64,000 nt of DNA from Segatella copri (lineage in GTDB: Bacteria > Bacteroidota > Bacteroidia > Bacteroidales > Bacteroidaceae), in the NCBI RefSeq assembly GCF_009494395.1, contig NZ_VZCB01000099.1:61849-125848 (forward strand), in the 5' to 3' direction. Positions 1-9,113 of the stretch are shown here, piece after piece. The notes under the pieces were generated by a model. The model saw only the letters and a program-made list of their open reading frames with translations, was not told the origin of the DNA and did no database searches. Position 1 is the first letter of the stretch; every line of letters starts with the position of its first letter. The translations under genes were made by a program, and so were the position numbers.

Positions 1-572
1 TGGCGAGGATCCATCTTGTTGGTCTTGTTAGGAGATACAGGGTAATCGTTATTGATTTTCATCCATGTAGGAGGGCTCCATGGACTCATGAATAATTGCA
101 GGTTAGGCTGGTATTTTTGTGCGGCATGTGCCAAGGGGATAATGTTACGTTTGTCGTGCTCGATGTTGAAATACTTGAGAGAGAAATCACCATTTACCTC
201 AGAGCAACTGTACCATTCACGCGCATAGTCGTTGGCATTCATGGAAACTCTTCCGTGGGTAAACTTCAAATCGCCCTGAGGATCAAAGATATTGAACATC
301 ACTTCGTCTTGCTCTTTACGGGACAGCAGATTGAATGCATCCCAATCGAGTTCGTTAAAGGTGGTTCCGAATGCTACAAACTTAGTACCGCTACTTAGTG
401 CATTTACTTCTGCCACAACTTTATTTTCGGCTTTTGCCGAAAGAACAGTCTTTGCTTTTACCCATGAAGAGGTTTTTGTGGTGGTGAAGGTTGTAACTTT
501 CTGTGCCCAAGTGCTCGAACTGAGCACGAGGGCAATTGTAGTAAAAATTTTTGTTTTCATTTTTGCTTTCAT
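1..572 (-). CDS. GH30-family glycoside hydrolase, N-terminal part (cut by window edge)
   Basis: Open frame of 190 codons that runs off the left end of the window, so only the N-terminus is present. It starts with a signal peptide (Met codons at 572 and 560, cleavage near TWAQ). The following residues match the GH30 (glucosylceramidase / beta-1,6-glucanase / xylanase clan) N-terminus: a motif GRVSMNANDYAREWY, then YFNIEHDK, then LFMSPWSPPTWMK, which corresponds to the family's conserved SPWSPP(A/T)WMK strand. The catalytic glutamates lie beyond the window. It is 21 bases downstream of the GH2 gene on the same strand, so the two are probably co-transcribed and act on one secreted glycan. Family assignment is good; substrate cannot be read. 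Confidence 0.8.
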   Translation of the reverse strand, partial: MKAKMKTKIFTTIALVLSSSTWAQKVTTFTTTKTSSWVKAKTVLSAKAENKVVAEVNALSSGTKFVAFGTTFNELDWDAFNLLSRKEQDEVMFNIFDPQGDLKFTHGRVSMNANDYAREWYSCSEVNGDFSLKYFNIEHDKRNIIPLAHAAQKYQPNLQLFMSPWSPPTWMKINNDYPVSPNKTNKMDPR

Positions 573-593
573 TTTTATTGTTTATTCTTTTCT

Positions 594-2984
594 TTATTTT
601 ATCCTTAAAGAAACTGTGGCTCCCTTGATGCCATCAGCCTTAATGCTTAATGCTGCCTTGCCTTTCTTGTGACTACTGCGCACTATTACCAAGGCTCTAC
701 CTTTCCAAGTCTTATGAGTATTGTTTACATAGCTGTCTGTATCTTTGATATTGGCATTACCCATAGCTGCTAGAGAGCCTTGTCCGGTAACTGCTGCAGA
801 CAGTTTGATTTCTGCGTTCGGACAGAGATTTCCATTCTTATCAATGACTTCCACTTGTACGAAAGCTAAATCTTCGCCATTGGCAATCATATCCTTATTT
901 TCTGCTGTAAGGCGGATGGCTGCAGGTGCTGAGGCTGAAGAGAGAGTTTTGGATTCCTTGATGGTTCCATTTTCAATTCCTTCAACCTTAAGGGTTCCCT
1001 CTTGATAAGGAATGGTAAATACAGCCTTCATCTCTGTATTCCTATTTACAGCCTTTTCTCCGATTAAATGGTCATCTAAATATAGGCGAACGATGGGATA
1101 TCTGCTATATACTTCTACCTCAATGTTCTTGCCTTCCCATCCTGGCCAGTTCCAACTTTCCCAGGTAGGCCATACTGCCCAGAGACCAGTATTGATCTTA
1201 CCTTTGTAGCCATCTGGTTCCTTCACGGCTAGGTAAAGTTTCTCGGTATCGTTATAGAGCATGCTGCGATAATGTGAGATTGGCTTTCTCCATCCAGTAA
1301 GGTCGATGTCACCGCAATAGGCTGCATGCCAAGGGAAGAGAGGGCGATGGTAATGTTCGCCTGGTACATCTCCATCATACCACCATCTGCCGATACCTGA
1401 TTCTCCGATGTAGTCTATGGATGTCCATACGAAGTCACCGATGATGTAATCCAGGTCGTTCACCAAAGTCCAGTTTTTGAATGCATCCTTAGGATAGGAT
1501 TCTGTTTGCCACATCACTCTGTTGGGAACTCGTTTGTGATCCTCCTCGTGCTTGTGTATCATATAGTTATAGCCTACGATGTCGTGCTCGGCAGCCAAAG
1601 GGTCATAGATTTCCCAGTCTTTGTCCCAAGAGGCAAGGGCCGATGTGATTGGCCGATTGTCGTATTCTCTTATTTTGTTGGCTAGTTTGCGCGCGGTGGT
1701 AATAACTTCCAGTTTCTTGCGTTCTATTACCTCGTTTCCTATACTCCAGGCAATGATTGAAGGGTGGTTGATGTCGCGCAGTACCATACCTTCAACATCT
1801 TCTTGCCAGTATTTGTCGAACAGTGTTGAGTAATCATGCTTATTCTTGGCATCGCGCCAACCATCAAAAGCTTCATCTATAACCAGAAGTCCTAGGCTGT
1901 CGCAAGCATTGAGAAACGCTTCAGAAGGAAGGTTGTGAGAGGTACGGACTGCATTGAAGCCAGCTTCTTTCATCAGTCTTGCTTTTCTTGCTTCGGCACG
2001 GTCAAAGGCTGCTGCTCCAAGGATACCATTGTCGTGGTGCAGGCAGCCACCCGTAATGTTGAGTTTTTTACCATTGAGTAAGAATCCCTTGTTGGAATAT
2101 CTGATACTGCGGATACCAAACTTCTGACTATAGTTATCTATTACCTTGTTGTTCTCGCAGATGGAGATTTGGGCTTCGTAAAGATGTGGAGAAGTCAGGT
2201 TCCACAATTTTGGAGATTTTACATGCAACAGCTGTTTTACCCGCTGCTCGCTGTTGGCTGCAATGGTAACTATTGTGTTGGCTTGAGAAGTCCCAGACAG
2301 TTGGGTTACTACTTTAATCTTTTTGTTATGGTTGGTTTCGTTCTTAACCAGGGTGTTTATTTCTACAGTAGCTTCTGTATCAGAAATCTGAGGTGTATGA
2401 ATCTGCACGCCCCAATTGCCGATATACAGTTTAGGGGTATGGATGAGCCATACATGTCGGTAGATTCCTGAGCCAGAATACCATCTGCAGTTCTTTTGCT
2501 GTGAATTATCTACTCTTACAGCGATTATATTTTTTTTGCCGGGAATGATGGCTTGTGTCGCATCGCAGAAGAATGAGGTGTACCCATAAGGATGACCACC
2601 TACTAACTTACCATTGATATATATGGATGAGTTCATGTAGATGCCCTCGAAATAGAGAAAGATTTTTTCCCCTTTCATTGATGCAGGCACAACACATTCT
2701 TTGCGATACCATCCGATGCCTGTAGGATAATAGCCGCCATCGTTGCCTGCAGGAGCATCTTTGTCTATTTGTTGCTCTATGCTCCAGTCGTGTGGCAGAG
2801 TCAGCGTTCTCCACTTAGAGTCATCAAACGAAATATTACTGGCTTTAGGGTTATCTCCTAACGAGAATCGCCAAGTTGCGTCCAATAAGAACTTTCTTGC
2901 ATTTTGTGCTGCAGTAGCTGTTGGAGAACAAAGCCATGTAATACTCGCTAATAATAGCGTTAAAATGATTTTTCTTTTTTCCAT
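594..2984 (-). CDS. GH2-family beta-galactosidase-like enzyme
   Basis: A 796-residue secreted glycoside hydrolase. Residues 1-26 are a signal peptide (TATAAQ). Domain order seen: jelly-roll sugar-binding domain (about 30-190), immunoglobulin-like sandwich (190-290), TIM barrel (295-600), then C-terminal beta domains of the DUF4982 and Big/invasin-like kind common in Bacteroidales GH2 enzymes. The barrel has the GH2 signatures VRTSHNLPSEAFLNACD near 346-362 and IIAWSIGNEV, which places the acid/base at Glu418; WQTESYP places the nucleophile at Glu495. Both catalytic residues are intact. It hydrolyses a terminal beta-linked sugar, galactose being the commonest for this architecture, but that is family knowledge. 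A -7-like box TATATTTG lies at 3029-3022. It precedes the GH30 gene by 21 bases. Confidence 0.85.
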   Translation of the reverse strand: MEKRKIILTLLLASITWLCSPTATAAQNARKFLLDATWRFSLGDNPKASNISFDDSKWRTLTLPHDWSIEQQIDKDAPAGNDGGYYPTGIGWYRKECVVPASMKGEKIFLYFEGIYMNSSIYINGKLVGGHPYGYTSFFCDATQAIIPGKKNIIAVRVDNSQQKNCRWYSGSGIYRHVWLIHTPKLYIGNWGVQIHTPQISDTEATVEINTLVKNETNHNKKIKVVTQLSGTSQANTIVTIAANSEQRVKQLLHVKSPKLWNLTSPHLYEAQISICENNKVIDNYSQKFGIRSIRYSNKGFLLNGKKLNITGGCLHHDNGILGAAAFDRAEARKARLMKEAGFNAVRTSHNLPSEAFLNACDSLGLLVIDEAFDGWRDAKNKHDYSTLFDKYWQEDVEGMVLRDINHPSIIAWSIGNEVIERKKLEVITTARKLANKIREYDNRPITSALASWDKDWEIYDPLAAEHDIVGYNYMIHKHEEDHKRVPNRVMWQTESYPKDAFKNWTLVNDLDYIIGDFVWTSIDYIGESGIGRWWYDGDVPGEHYHRPLFPWHAAYCGDIDLTGWRKPISHYRSMLYNDTEKLYLAVKEPDGYKGKINTGLWAVWPTWESWNWPGWEGKNIEVEVYSRYPIVRLYLDDHLIGEKAVNRNTEMKAVFTIPYQEGTLKVEGIENGTIKESKTLSSASAPAAIRLTAENKDMIANGEDLAFVQVEVIDKNGNLCPNAEIKLSAAVTGQGSLAAMGNANIKDTDSYVNNTHKTWKGRALVIVRSSHKKGKAALSIKADGIKGATVSLRIK

Positions 2985-3157
2985 TGTTAGTCTATTGTTA
3001 TTTTTGTTACGATTTCGTGTGCAAATATACTTATTTCTTTTTGATCAGGTGGTTTAAAATCATTCTTTTTATGTTAGAAATCGTTCTTTATGAGGAAAAT
3101 GCCGGTAAAAATAGAATACTTTAAAATGCAAGAAGGTTATTGGTATAAAGTGTTTTG

Positions 3158-3784
3158 ATGGGAAAAATGGAACTCAAGGATATCTATGTAGCTGATAGTC
3201 TGGATGCCAAGGCGCAGAAGGTATTGCAAAAGGGCGGAAAGGTGTTGGTTCTGGCTGCCGGTAAGGTGAAGATGGGAGAAGATGTGAAGCAAACTTATCT
3301 GCCGGTGTTCTGGAACACCAGTTGGTTTAAGATGCGTCCGCCTCATACCACGGGTGCTACCATCCACAAGGCTCATCCACTCTTCAGAAATTTCCCTACG
3401 GATGACTGGGCAAACCAGAACTGGTGGGAGTTGCTGAACAAGGCGCAGGTGATGAATCTCCGTGAGTTCCCGAAGGATTATCAGCCGGCAATCCAGCCGA
3501 TAGATACCTGGCACGTGAGTCGAAAGCTCGGTATGATGATTGAAGCCAAGGTGGGGAAGGGCAAGCTGCTGATGACTACGATGGATGTAACCAGCAACTT
3601 GGAACATCGCCTGGTAGCCAACCAGATGCGTTATGCCATCCTGAAATATATGATGAGCGATGATTTCCAGCCTTCAATGGAGGTGGATAAGCAGGTGATA
3701 GAAAATCTCTTCACCAAATCGGCGCCAGCCGTAAATATGTTTACCAAAGATTCTCCGGATGAACTGAAGCCGAAGCTGAAGTAA
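3158..3784 (+). pseudogene. C-terminal remnant of a secreted GH2-type glycosidase
   Basis: The 209-residue frame has no signal peptide and starts abruptly; an in-frame TAA sits only 12 bases before the ATG. Its content (HPLFRNFPTDDWANQNWWEL, then a Pro-rich DTWHVSRKLGMMIEAKVGKGKLL stretch and RLVANQMRYAILKYMMS) resembles the C-terminal amidotransferase-like domain found at the end of long Bacteroidales GH2 enzymes of roughly 900 residues. No TIM barrel or catalytic residue is present. It is therefore probably the tail of a deleted GH2 gene, not a functional enzyme. It lies head-to-head with the intact GH2 gene and is followed by a tandem repeat. Alternative: a freestanding accessory domain, which I think less likely without a secretion signal. 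Confidence 0.6.
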
Positions 3785-3810
3785 ATGACAGCTTGGTATT
3801 TCGGGATGAT

Positions 3811-3885
3811 TTGAAAGTATATTTTGAAATATGTATTGAAAGTATATTTTGAAGTATGTGTTGAAAGTATATTTTGAATTTATAT
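3811..3885. repeat. Three tandem copies of a 25-bp AT-rich unit
   Basis: Unit begins TTGAAAGTATATTTTGAA and repeats at 3811, 3836 and 3861; copies one and two differ at two or three positions and the third diverges in its last bases. It sits between the GH2 remnant and a terminator. It is not CRISPR-like because there are no spacers. Confidence 0.85.
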
Positions 3886-3894
3886 TGTGAAATA

Positions 3895-3938
3895 AAAAGC
3901 CCCTAGACTTCGATGAGAAAGTCTAGGGGCTTTTGCTG
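3895..3938. terminator. Bidirectional intrinsic terminator
   Basis: A 15-bp perfect stem (3895-3909 with 3920-3934, GC core GCCCCTAGACT) has A-rich flank on one side and T-rich on the other, so it can stop transcription from both convergent genes. Confidence 0.85.
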
Positions 3939-3942
3939 TTAA

Positions 3943-6102
3943 TTATTCGTTCACCATCAGATAGTAAGCGAGTGCCCAGTCCTGGTCGTTGGCAAAGGCA
4001 TCGGCAAAGTGAGCCTTTTCGCCATTGATGCGCTTTGGATAAACAAAGGCACAGCTTCCTGTTCCGTCTTCGAAGACATTGCAGAGGTTGTTTCTTACGA
4101 TTTCTTTCGCCATTTTCATATACTGTTCTTTGCCTGTTGCCTTGGCATAATAGTAGTAGGCGCTGGCATTGATACAGGTCCAGTACTGTGGGAAGGTATC
4201 GCCAAATACCTGGCGCTTGCCAAACCAGTAGCAGTCCCAGTGACGGATAGGAATCTCGTTGAGACGATAGTCTGGTTGGGTACCGCAGAGGTTTTCCACC
4301 AGGGGCATCATCTTTTCTGCACCTTCCAAGTATTGAGTGTCCTTGGTCTGAAGGTACATCTCTAAGAGAAACTGGGTGGCTGGGGCAACGATGGATTGCT
4401 CATAATTAACCTCCGATTTAGGGAAGTGCAAGCCGTTTCTCATAAAAACATCTGCTGTCTTGGAGAAATCTATCAAGAGATCGTTATATTCTGCCATCAT
4501 TCCTGCTTTTTTTAATGCCTTCAATCCTGTGGTCACAGGAATGTCAATGCAATAGAAACCGTATCCCGTATGACGATACAGGGCCTGCATCGTCTTGTAT
4601 CCCCAAAGTGCATACTGCTTATCTTGAGTAATCTCATACATGTGGAAGAAGAAGTCGGCTGCCCACGCATAGTTGTAACCGCGGTTCCAGCCATCTTTTG
4701 TTACTCTGGAATAGGTGGTGAAATCTTCTGTCTGCAACTTTTCATGATAGAATTTGGCATAGCGGATGAGTGATTGTTTCAACTTTTCACTAGGATGTTT
4801 CATATACCATTTGGCAATAAGAATGCCCATACCCACACGTTCTCTACCTTCATCGCAGTCGTAGCTCTTTCTTTTGTCATCATTCTTGTAGATGGCTTGT
4901 TTTTCGTTGTCATATACCATGTAGGCGCCATATCGGGCATCCTGCGGGTCATTCATCTGCTGATGATCGATGATGAAATTCACACGCTTATCTATCAACG
5001 TCTCATAGCTACTTACCACGAGAATGGTGGCATGCGTTCTTTCTACCTTATTATATATAAGGTCTATGCGCTGCTCGCCCAGTTCTTCTGCCTTGAAATA
5101 AGCATAATAACCCTTGGCATCCTTTCCGGTTTTGATGGCTTTTGGCTCAGAAGTAATCTTGCCGTTGCGCATATCCTTGCCCGTGATGGTAGCAGAGAGC
5201 GATTTCAGCTTGTTCTTCTCCAGATAAATCTTCACCTCTTCGCCCTGTTGATATACGTATTTGTCGCTTTGGGCGATGGCACCACCGGCAGCCAGGAGTT
5301 TCTGATAGAAATCTTCCTTGCCTTTGTGTTCGAAAACCTTCCATGCGATGGTGTATGATTTTCCTGCTTTCAGGGTCATGTCCGGCAGATCCATGGCGAT
5401 GACACCACGGAAGTTGGAGTTGGCATTCTCTTTCTTGCGCTCCCATTCCTCGTAATCTGGCAGGGAACCTTGGGTGAGCATCAAGCCCACGTTGCTGCCT
5501 TCTATGGTGATGTTCTTGTCCTTTTCCTTTTTGTTCTTGGCTTTCTCTGTTAAGATACCATTAGCACCCATACGGATGGCGCAGGTATATGCTGCGTTAT
5601 CGCCAGCCCAGATATGAGCGTTGCAACGGTTGGTCATGCAGGTGGCAGCATCAGGATAGTTATCATTCCATGGGGTATAGATTCCCCAATCAGAAATCTG
5701 TGCTGCTGTCTTACCTGTATTCTTGAAGGTGTATTCCTCGAAGAGTTCACCATTCTTCAGGGTTCTCTTTACGGAGATGCGGATGTCGTCTGCCTGATAA
5801 ACGGGTTCTCCCTTCTGGCTGATAGGAGTCTGCCATTCCAGCTTTTGTCCGTTGACGGTCATAAAACCGAGGCCCCAGCCGTATTTGCCGGTTACCCATT
5901 TATACTGCTTGCCGTCTGGCGTGAGCACCCAGTTCATCTTCTGTGCATCGTTGTCGATGGCAAGTTGTGCGATGGCACCGGTGCTTGCATCGGTTTGGAA
6001 TGTGATACCTTGGGCAAAGCTGTTGCCGAGACTCAGTGCCATCAGGCATGAGATGGCTGAGGTTCTTAAACTCAAAATGTTTGTTGCTGTTCGTTTGTTC
6101 AT
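3943..6102 (-). CDS. Secreted protein with predicted alpha/alpha-barrel glycan-active domain, specificity unknown
   Basis: A 719-residue protein with a signal peptide (cleavage near NSFAQG, residue 31). The first half (about 30-370) is rich in beta strands and looks like a sandwich domain. The second half (about 370-719) has repeated helical pairs with aromatic- and acid-rich loops, for example GWNRGYNYAWAADFFFHMY, GYGFYCIDIPVTTGLKAL, RHWDCYWFGKRQVFGDTFP and FANDQDWALAYYLM. That pattern is typical of six-hairpin (alpha/alpha)6-barrel glycosidases and polysaccharide lyases. I cannot place it in a named CAZy family from memory and give no substrate. Monocistronic: terminator at 3895-3938 follows, and a -7 box TATTTTTG is at 6140-6133. 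Confidence 0.6.
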   Translation of the reverse strand: MNKRTATNILSLRTSAISCLMALSLGNSFAQGITFQTDASTGAIAQLAIDNDAQKMNWVLTPDGKQYKWVTGKYGWGLGFMTVNGQKLEWQTPISQKGEPVYQADDIRISVKRTLKNGELFEEYTFKNTGKTAAQISDWGIYTPWNDNYPDAATCMTNRCNAHIWAGDNAAYTCAIRMGANGILTEKAKNKKEKDKNITIEGSNVGLMLTQGSLPDYEEWERKKENANSNFRGVIAMDLPDMTLKAGKSYTIAWKVFEHKGKEDFYQKLLAAGGAIAQSDKYVYQQGEEVKIYLEKNKLKSLSATITGKDMRNGKITSEPKAIKTGKDAKGYYAYFKAEELGEQRIDLIYNKVERTHATILVVSSYETLIDKRVNFIIDHQQMNDPQDARYGAYMVYDNEKQAIYKNDDKRKSYDCDEGRERVGMGILIAKWYMKHPSEKLKQSLIRYAKFYHEKLQTEDFTTYSRVTKDGWNRGYNYAWAADFFFHMYEITQDKQYALWGYKTMQALYRHTGYGFYCIDIPVTTGLKALKKAGMMAEYNDLLIDFSKTADVFMRNGLHFPKSEVNYEQSIVAPATQFLLEMYLQTKDTQYLEGAEKMMPLVENLCGTQPDYRLNEIPIRHWDCYWFGKRQVFGDTFPQYWTCINASAYYYYAKATGKEQYMKMAKEIVRNNLCNVFEDGTGSCAFVYPKRINGEKAHFADAFANDQDWALAYYLMVNE

Positions 6103-6274
6103 ATAGCTTTTGTCTTTTGATGTTATTCGACTGCAAAAATAACTCTTTTTTGTGGATTTGTGTCTGTATTATCATTCAATTATCGCCTAATTTCATTCAT
6201 CGTCTGCTATTCTGCATCTTCTGCTTTTTCCAGAAGGCAAGAACGGTCTTCATTCTTATGAGCAACAAACAAAA

Positions 6275-6308
6275 AAGGGTGTGACTAATCGACTAGTCAC
6301 ACCCTATT
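6275..6308 (-). terminator. Intrinsic terminator of feoB
   Basis: An 11-bp perfect stem GGGTGTGACTA (6277-6287 with 6294-6304), six-base loop and a T-rich tail on the minus strand, 23 bases after the feoB stop. Confidence 0.85.
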
Positions 6309-6331
6309 TGGTTTGAATTTACTTTGTTATG

Positions 6332-8863
6332 TTAGATAAATAAACTTCCTATCTGGAAGACCAGGGCTGATACTACCCATGCCAATAGCGTGGTGTAGCC
6401 GGCGGCAAAGCCTGCCCATTTCCAACTGCCCGTTTCGCCCTTGATGGCGGCTATCGTGGCGATGCAAGGGAAGTAGAGCAATACGAAGAGGAGGAAACAA
6501 TAGGCGGTGAGCGTTGCTTTCGCTGCAGCCTCGGCATCGCTGTAACCGTAGGTCTTCTTCAGGTCAGAAGTCATCTGCTTTTTCAAAACCTCGTATTTTC
6601 CGTCTTCATCGTTGTAATCCTGATCGTCAGAGAAACTGTCGTTGTTGCTGTAGAGCACGCCCATCGTTGAGGCTACAATCTCCTTGGCACCTACACCGGA
6701 TACCAAGCCCACATCCAGTTTCCAATCGAAACCCTGTGGGGTAAAGATAGGCTCGATGGCCTTACCTATTCTGCCGATATAGCTCTGCTCTTGCTGTGCC
6801 TGGTTGTCAAGCTCCTTATTATGAGGGAAATAACCCAAAGCCCAGACGATGATACTTGCCACAAGGATGATACCACCCATCTTCTTCAAGTACTGCTTAC
6901 CCTTTTCCCAGGTATGGCGGCCTATCGCCTTCCAGGTAGGGAAGCGGTAAGGAGGCAGCTCCATTACGAATGGGGTATCTTCGCCCTTCACCACGAAACT
7001 GGCAAAGATGCGGCTCAATATCACGGCAAGGAAGATGCCGATGAGATAGAGCGATACCATGATGAGCGAACGGTATTGGATGGCAAAGAACGTTCCGATG
7101 ACCATGATGTAGATTGGCAGACGAGCCGAACAGCTCATCAATGGCAATATCAGCATCGTAATCAGACGGGAACGGTGACTCTCGATGGTTCTCGTTGCCA
7201 TTACCGCAGGTACGTTACATCCGAATCCCATAATCAGCGGGATGAATGACTTGCCATGCAGGCCCATCTTGTGCATCAGCTTATCCATGATGAAGGCAGC
7301 ACGAGCCATATATCCCGAATCCTCCATATAAGAAATGAAGAAATACAGAATCAGAATCTGTGGCAGGAATACGATGACCGCACCTACACCACCAATCACA
7401 CCATCTACCAGCATATCCTTCACTGGTCCATCCGGCATTGTATTGCTGATGAATTCGCCCAGCCATGCCACGCCGTCCTCAATCCATCCCTTAGGGATTT
7501 CGCCCAGTACGAAGGTGGCTGAGAACATGATGAACAGCAGGAGGACGAAGATAGGGAAGCCTACATATTTATTGGTCAGGATGCTGTCGATGAGGTGGGT
7601 TACCTGATAGGTATCCTTTGCCTTGCCCGGTTCATAGCCCGCTTCCTGCAATGCGCCATGGATAAAACCGTATTTGGCATCCATGATGGCTGTTTCGCTA
7701 TCCTCCAGGGTCTCTTCCTTCACGCGCTTGGCAGCCTCATCACGGGCTGCGAAGATTTCCTTGGCCGATTTCAGATGACTTACATATTCCTCTGCGTGCT
7801 TATCATTCTCCAACAACTTGATGGAGAGGTAACGTGTGGAGTAGCGCTGGCGGATGGAATCATCTGCCTTCAGATATTTCTGGATATGCTCGATGCCGTG
7901 TTCTATCTCATGTCCGTGGTTGATGTGGATATGGCGATAGTGAGCGCTGGAATCTTCCTTGCCTTCGTAGAGTTCGATGATGGTCTCGAAGAGCTTATCC
8001 ACGCCTCGACCGTTGGTGAAGACGGTAGGAATCATCGAGATACCGAAGAGTTCGCCCAGCTTGTCGTAGTCGATGTTATCGCCACGCTTCTCGGTTTCAT
8101 CAAACATATTGAGGGCGCAGACCATGCGGATGTGCATGTCTATCAACTGGGTGGTGAGATAGAGGTTGCGCTCCAGGTTGCTGGTGTCGATGACGTTGAT
8201 GACGATATCCGGCGTATGCTCGATGAGTTGCTTGCGCACATAGAGTTCTTCTGGAGAATAGGCTGAAAGCGAATAGGTGCCCGGCAAATCTACCAGGTTG
8301 AAATGATAGCCGTTGTATTCGGCTTCGCCCACCTTGGCATCTACGGTTACGCCGCTGTAGTTGCCCACACGTTCGTGAGCACCCGATGCGAAGTTGAACA
8401 ATGAAGTCTTTCCGCAGTTTGGATTTCCCACCAGTGCCACGTTGATGACGCGGTGGAGTCGTTCAGCTTCCTGCTCAGCCAAAGCCTCGTTGCTGGCATT
8501 GTCTTTTCTTTCAGCTACGAGCATCTTGTCGCCGAGCGCCTGCTCGTCGCTATCGTTGGAATCTATTACTTTTGAGTCAATTACCTGCTGGCGGTCTTCT
8601 TCTTCCGCCTTGCTGAGCTTTGCATCGTTCTTGGCTTCATCAATGGAAACCACCTCGATATGGTCAGCTTCGCTGTGGCGGAGTGACACCTCGTAACCCA
8701 TAATCTTGTATTTCACAGGATCCTGGAGTGGGGCATTGAGCAGGACATCTACTTTCTTGCCCTTGATGAATCCCATCTCGATGACTCTCTTGCGGAATCC
8801 ACCGTGACCGGATACCTTGACGATGACGCCGCTTTCACCTGTTTTAAGTTCTGATAATTTCAT
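6332..8863 (-). CDS. feoB: Ferrous iron transporter FeoB with fused FeoA domain
   Basis: An 843-residue inner-membrane Fe(II) transporter. Residues 1-75 form a FeoA-type SH3 domain (KTGESGVIVKVSGHGGFRKR), fused to FeoB as is usual in Bacteroidales. After an acidic linker (about 80-135) comes the cytosolic G domain: GNPNCGKTSLFN (G1), GVTVDAK (G2), DLPGTYSLSAYSPEE (G3) and NMFDE in the G4 position. The C-terminal half has the multi-helix core with the Gate-type segment CSARLPIYIMVIG. GTP binding and hydrolysis by the G domain gate iron passage. The gene is alone, with a terminator after it and a -7 box TATTTTTG at 8944-8937. It is likely to be iron- or oxygen-regulated, but no recognised Fur box is seen. 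Confidence 0.96.
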   Translation of the reverse strand: MKLSELKTGESGVIVKVSGHGGFRKRVIEMGFIKGKKVDVLLNAPLQDPVKYKIMGYEVSLRHSEADHIEVVSIDEAKNDAKLSKAEEEDRQQVIDSKVIDSNDSDEQALGDKMLVAERKDNASNEALAEQEAERLHRVINVALVGNPNCGKTSLFNFASGAHERVGNYSGVTVDAKVGEAEYNGYHFNLVDLPGTYSLSAYSPEELYVRKQLIEHTPDIVINVIDTSNLERNLYLTTQLIDMHIRMVCALNMFDETEKRGDNIDYDKLGELFGISMIPTVFTNGRGVDKLFETIIELYEGKEDSSAHYRHIHINHGHEIEHGIEHIQKYLKADDSIRQRYSTRYLSIKLLENDKHAEEYVSHLKSAKEIFAARDEAAKRVKEETLEDSETAIMDAKYGFIHGALQEAGYEPGKAKDTYQVTHLIDSILTNKYVGFPIFVLLLFIMFSATFVLGEIPKGWIEDGVAWLGEFISNTMPDGPVKDMLVDGVIGGVGAVIVFLPQILILYFFISYMEDSGYMARAAFIMDKLMHKMGLHGKSFIPLIMGFGCNVPAVMATRTIESHRSRLITMLILPLMSCSARLPIYIMVIGTFFAIQYRSLIMVSLYLIGIFLAVILSRIFASFVVKGEDTPFVMELPPYRFPTWKAIGRHTWEKGKQYLKKMGGIILVASIIVWALGYFPHNKELDNQAQQEQSYIGRIGKAIEPIFTPQGFDWKLDVGLVSGVGAKEIVASTMGVLYSNNDSFSDDQDYNDEDGKYEVLKKQMTSDLKKTYGYSDAEAAAKATLTAYCFLLFVLLYFPCIATIAAIKGETGSWKWAGFAAGYTTLLAWVVSALVFQIGSLFI

Positions 8864-8991
8864 ATATCTTTCCTTGAATTAACCTTGTTTTCTCTTAAAA
8901 CTGGCTTTATTGCCAGCTTTTTTTTCTTTTCGACTGCAAAAATACTAATAATTATTTGCAACTCGGTAGCAATGGAGTTATTTAAAATAAA

Positions 8992-9032
8992 AATACCTAG
9001 AAATGATGAGAGTATCATCAAATCTAGGTATT
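8992..9032 (-). terminator. Terminator hairpin downstream of secA
   Basis: Arms AATACCTAGA (8992-9001) and TCTAGGTATT (9023-9032) pair perfectly, with a smaller ATGAT/ATCAT stem inside, and the minus-strand tail is T-rich (8991-8974). It also lies just upstream of the feoB promoter, so a second role as an operator is possible. Confidence 0.7.
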
Positions 9033-9055
9033 CTTATCATTATTTATGATGATGG

Positions 9056-9090
9056 ATGTTCCTATACCTTAAATTATATATAGAGAACAT
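9056..9090 (-). other. Second imperfect hairpin between secA stop and terminator
   Basis: Arms 9056-9066 and 9079-9090 pair over 11 bp with one bulged A, extended by GATGATG/CATCATC flanks. It probably stabilises the secA mRNA 3' end. Confidence 0.5.
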
Positions 9091-9113
9091 CATCATTTCT
9101 TATGAATCATTCT

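Noticed and set aside
3811..3885. Tandem repeat as a possible CRISPR array
   Set aside because: Copies abut without spacers, and no cas genes are in the window. The same holds for 47041-47106.
8901..8916. Small CTGGC/GCCAG hairpin with a T run in the feoB leader
   Set aside because: On the plus strand it looks like a terminator, but no plus-strand gene ends here; on the minus strand it is only a weak 5-bp stem.
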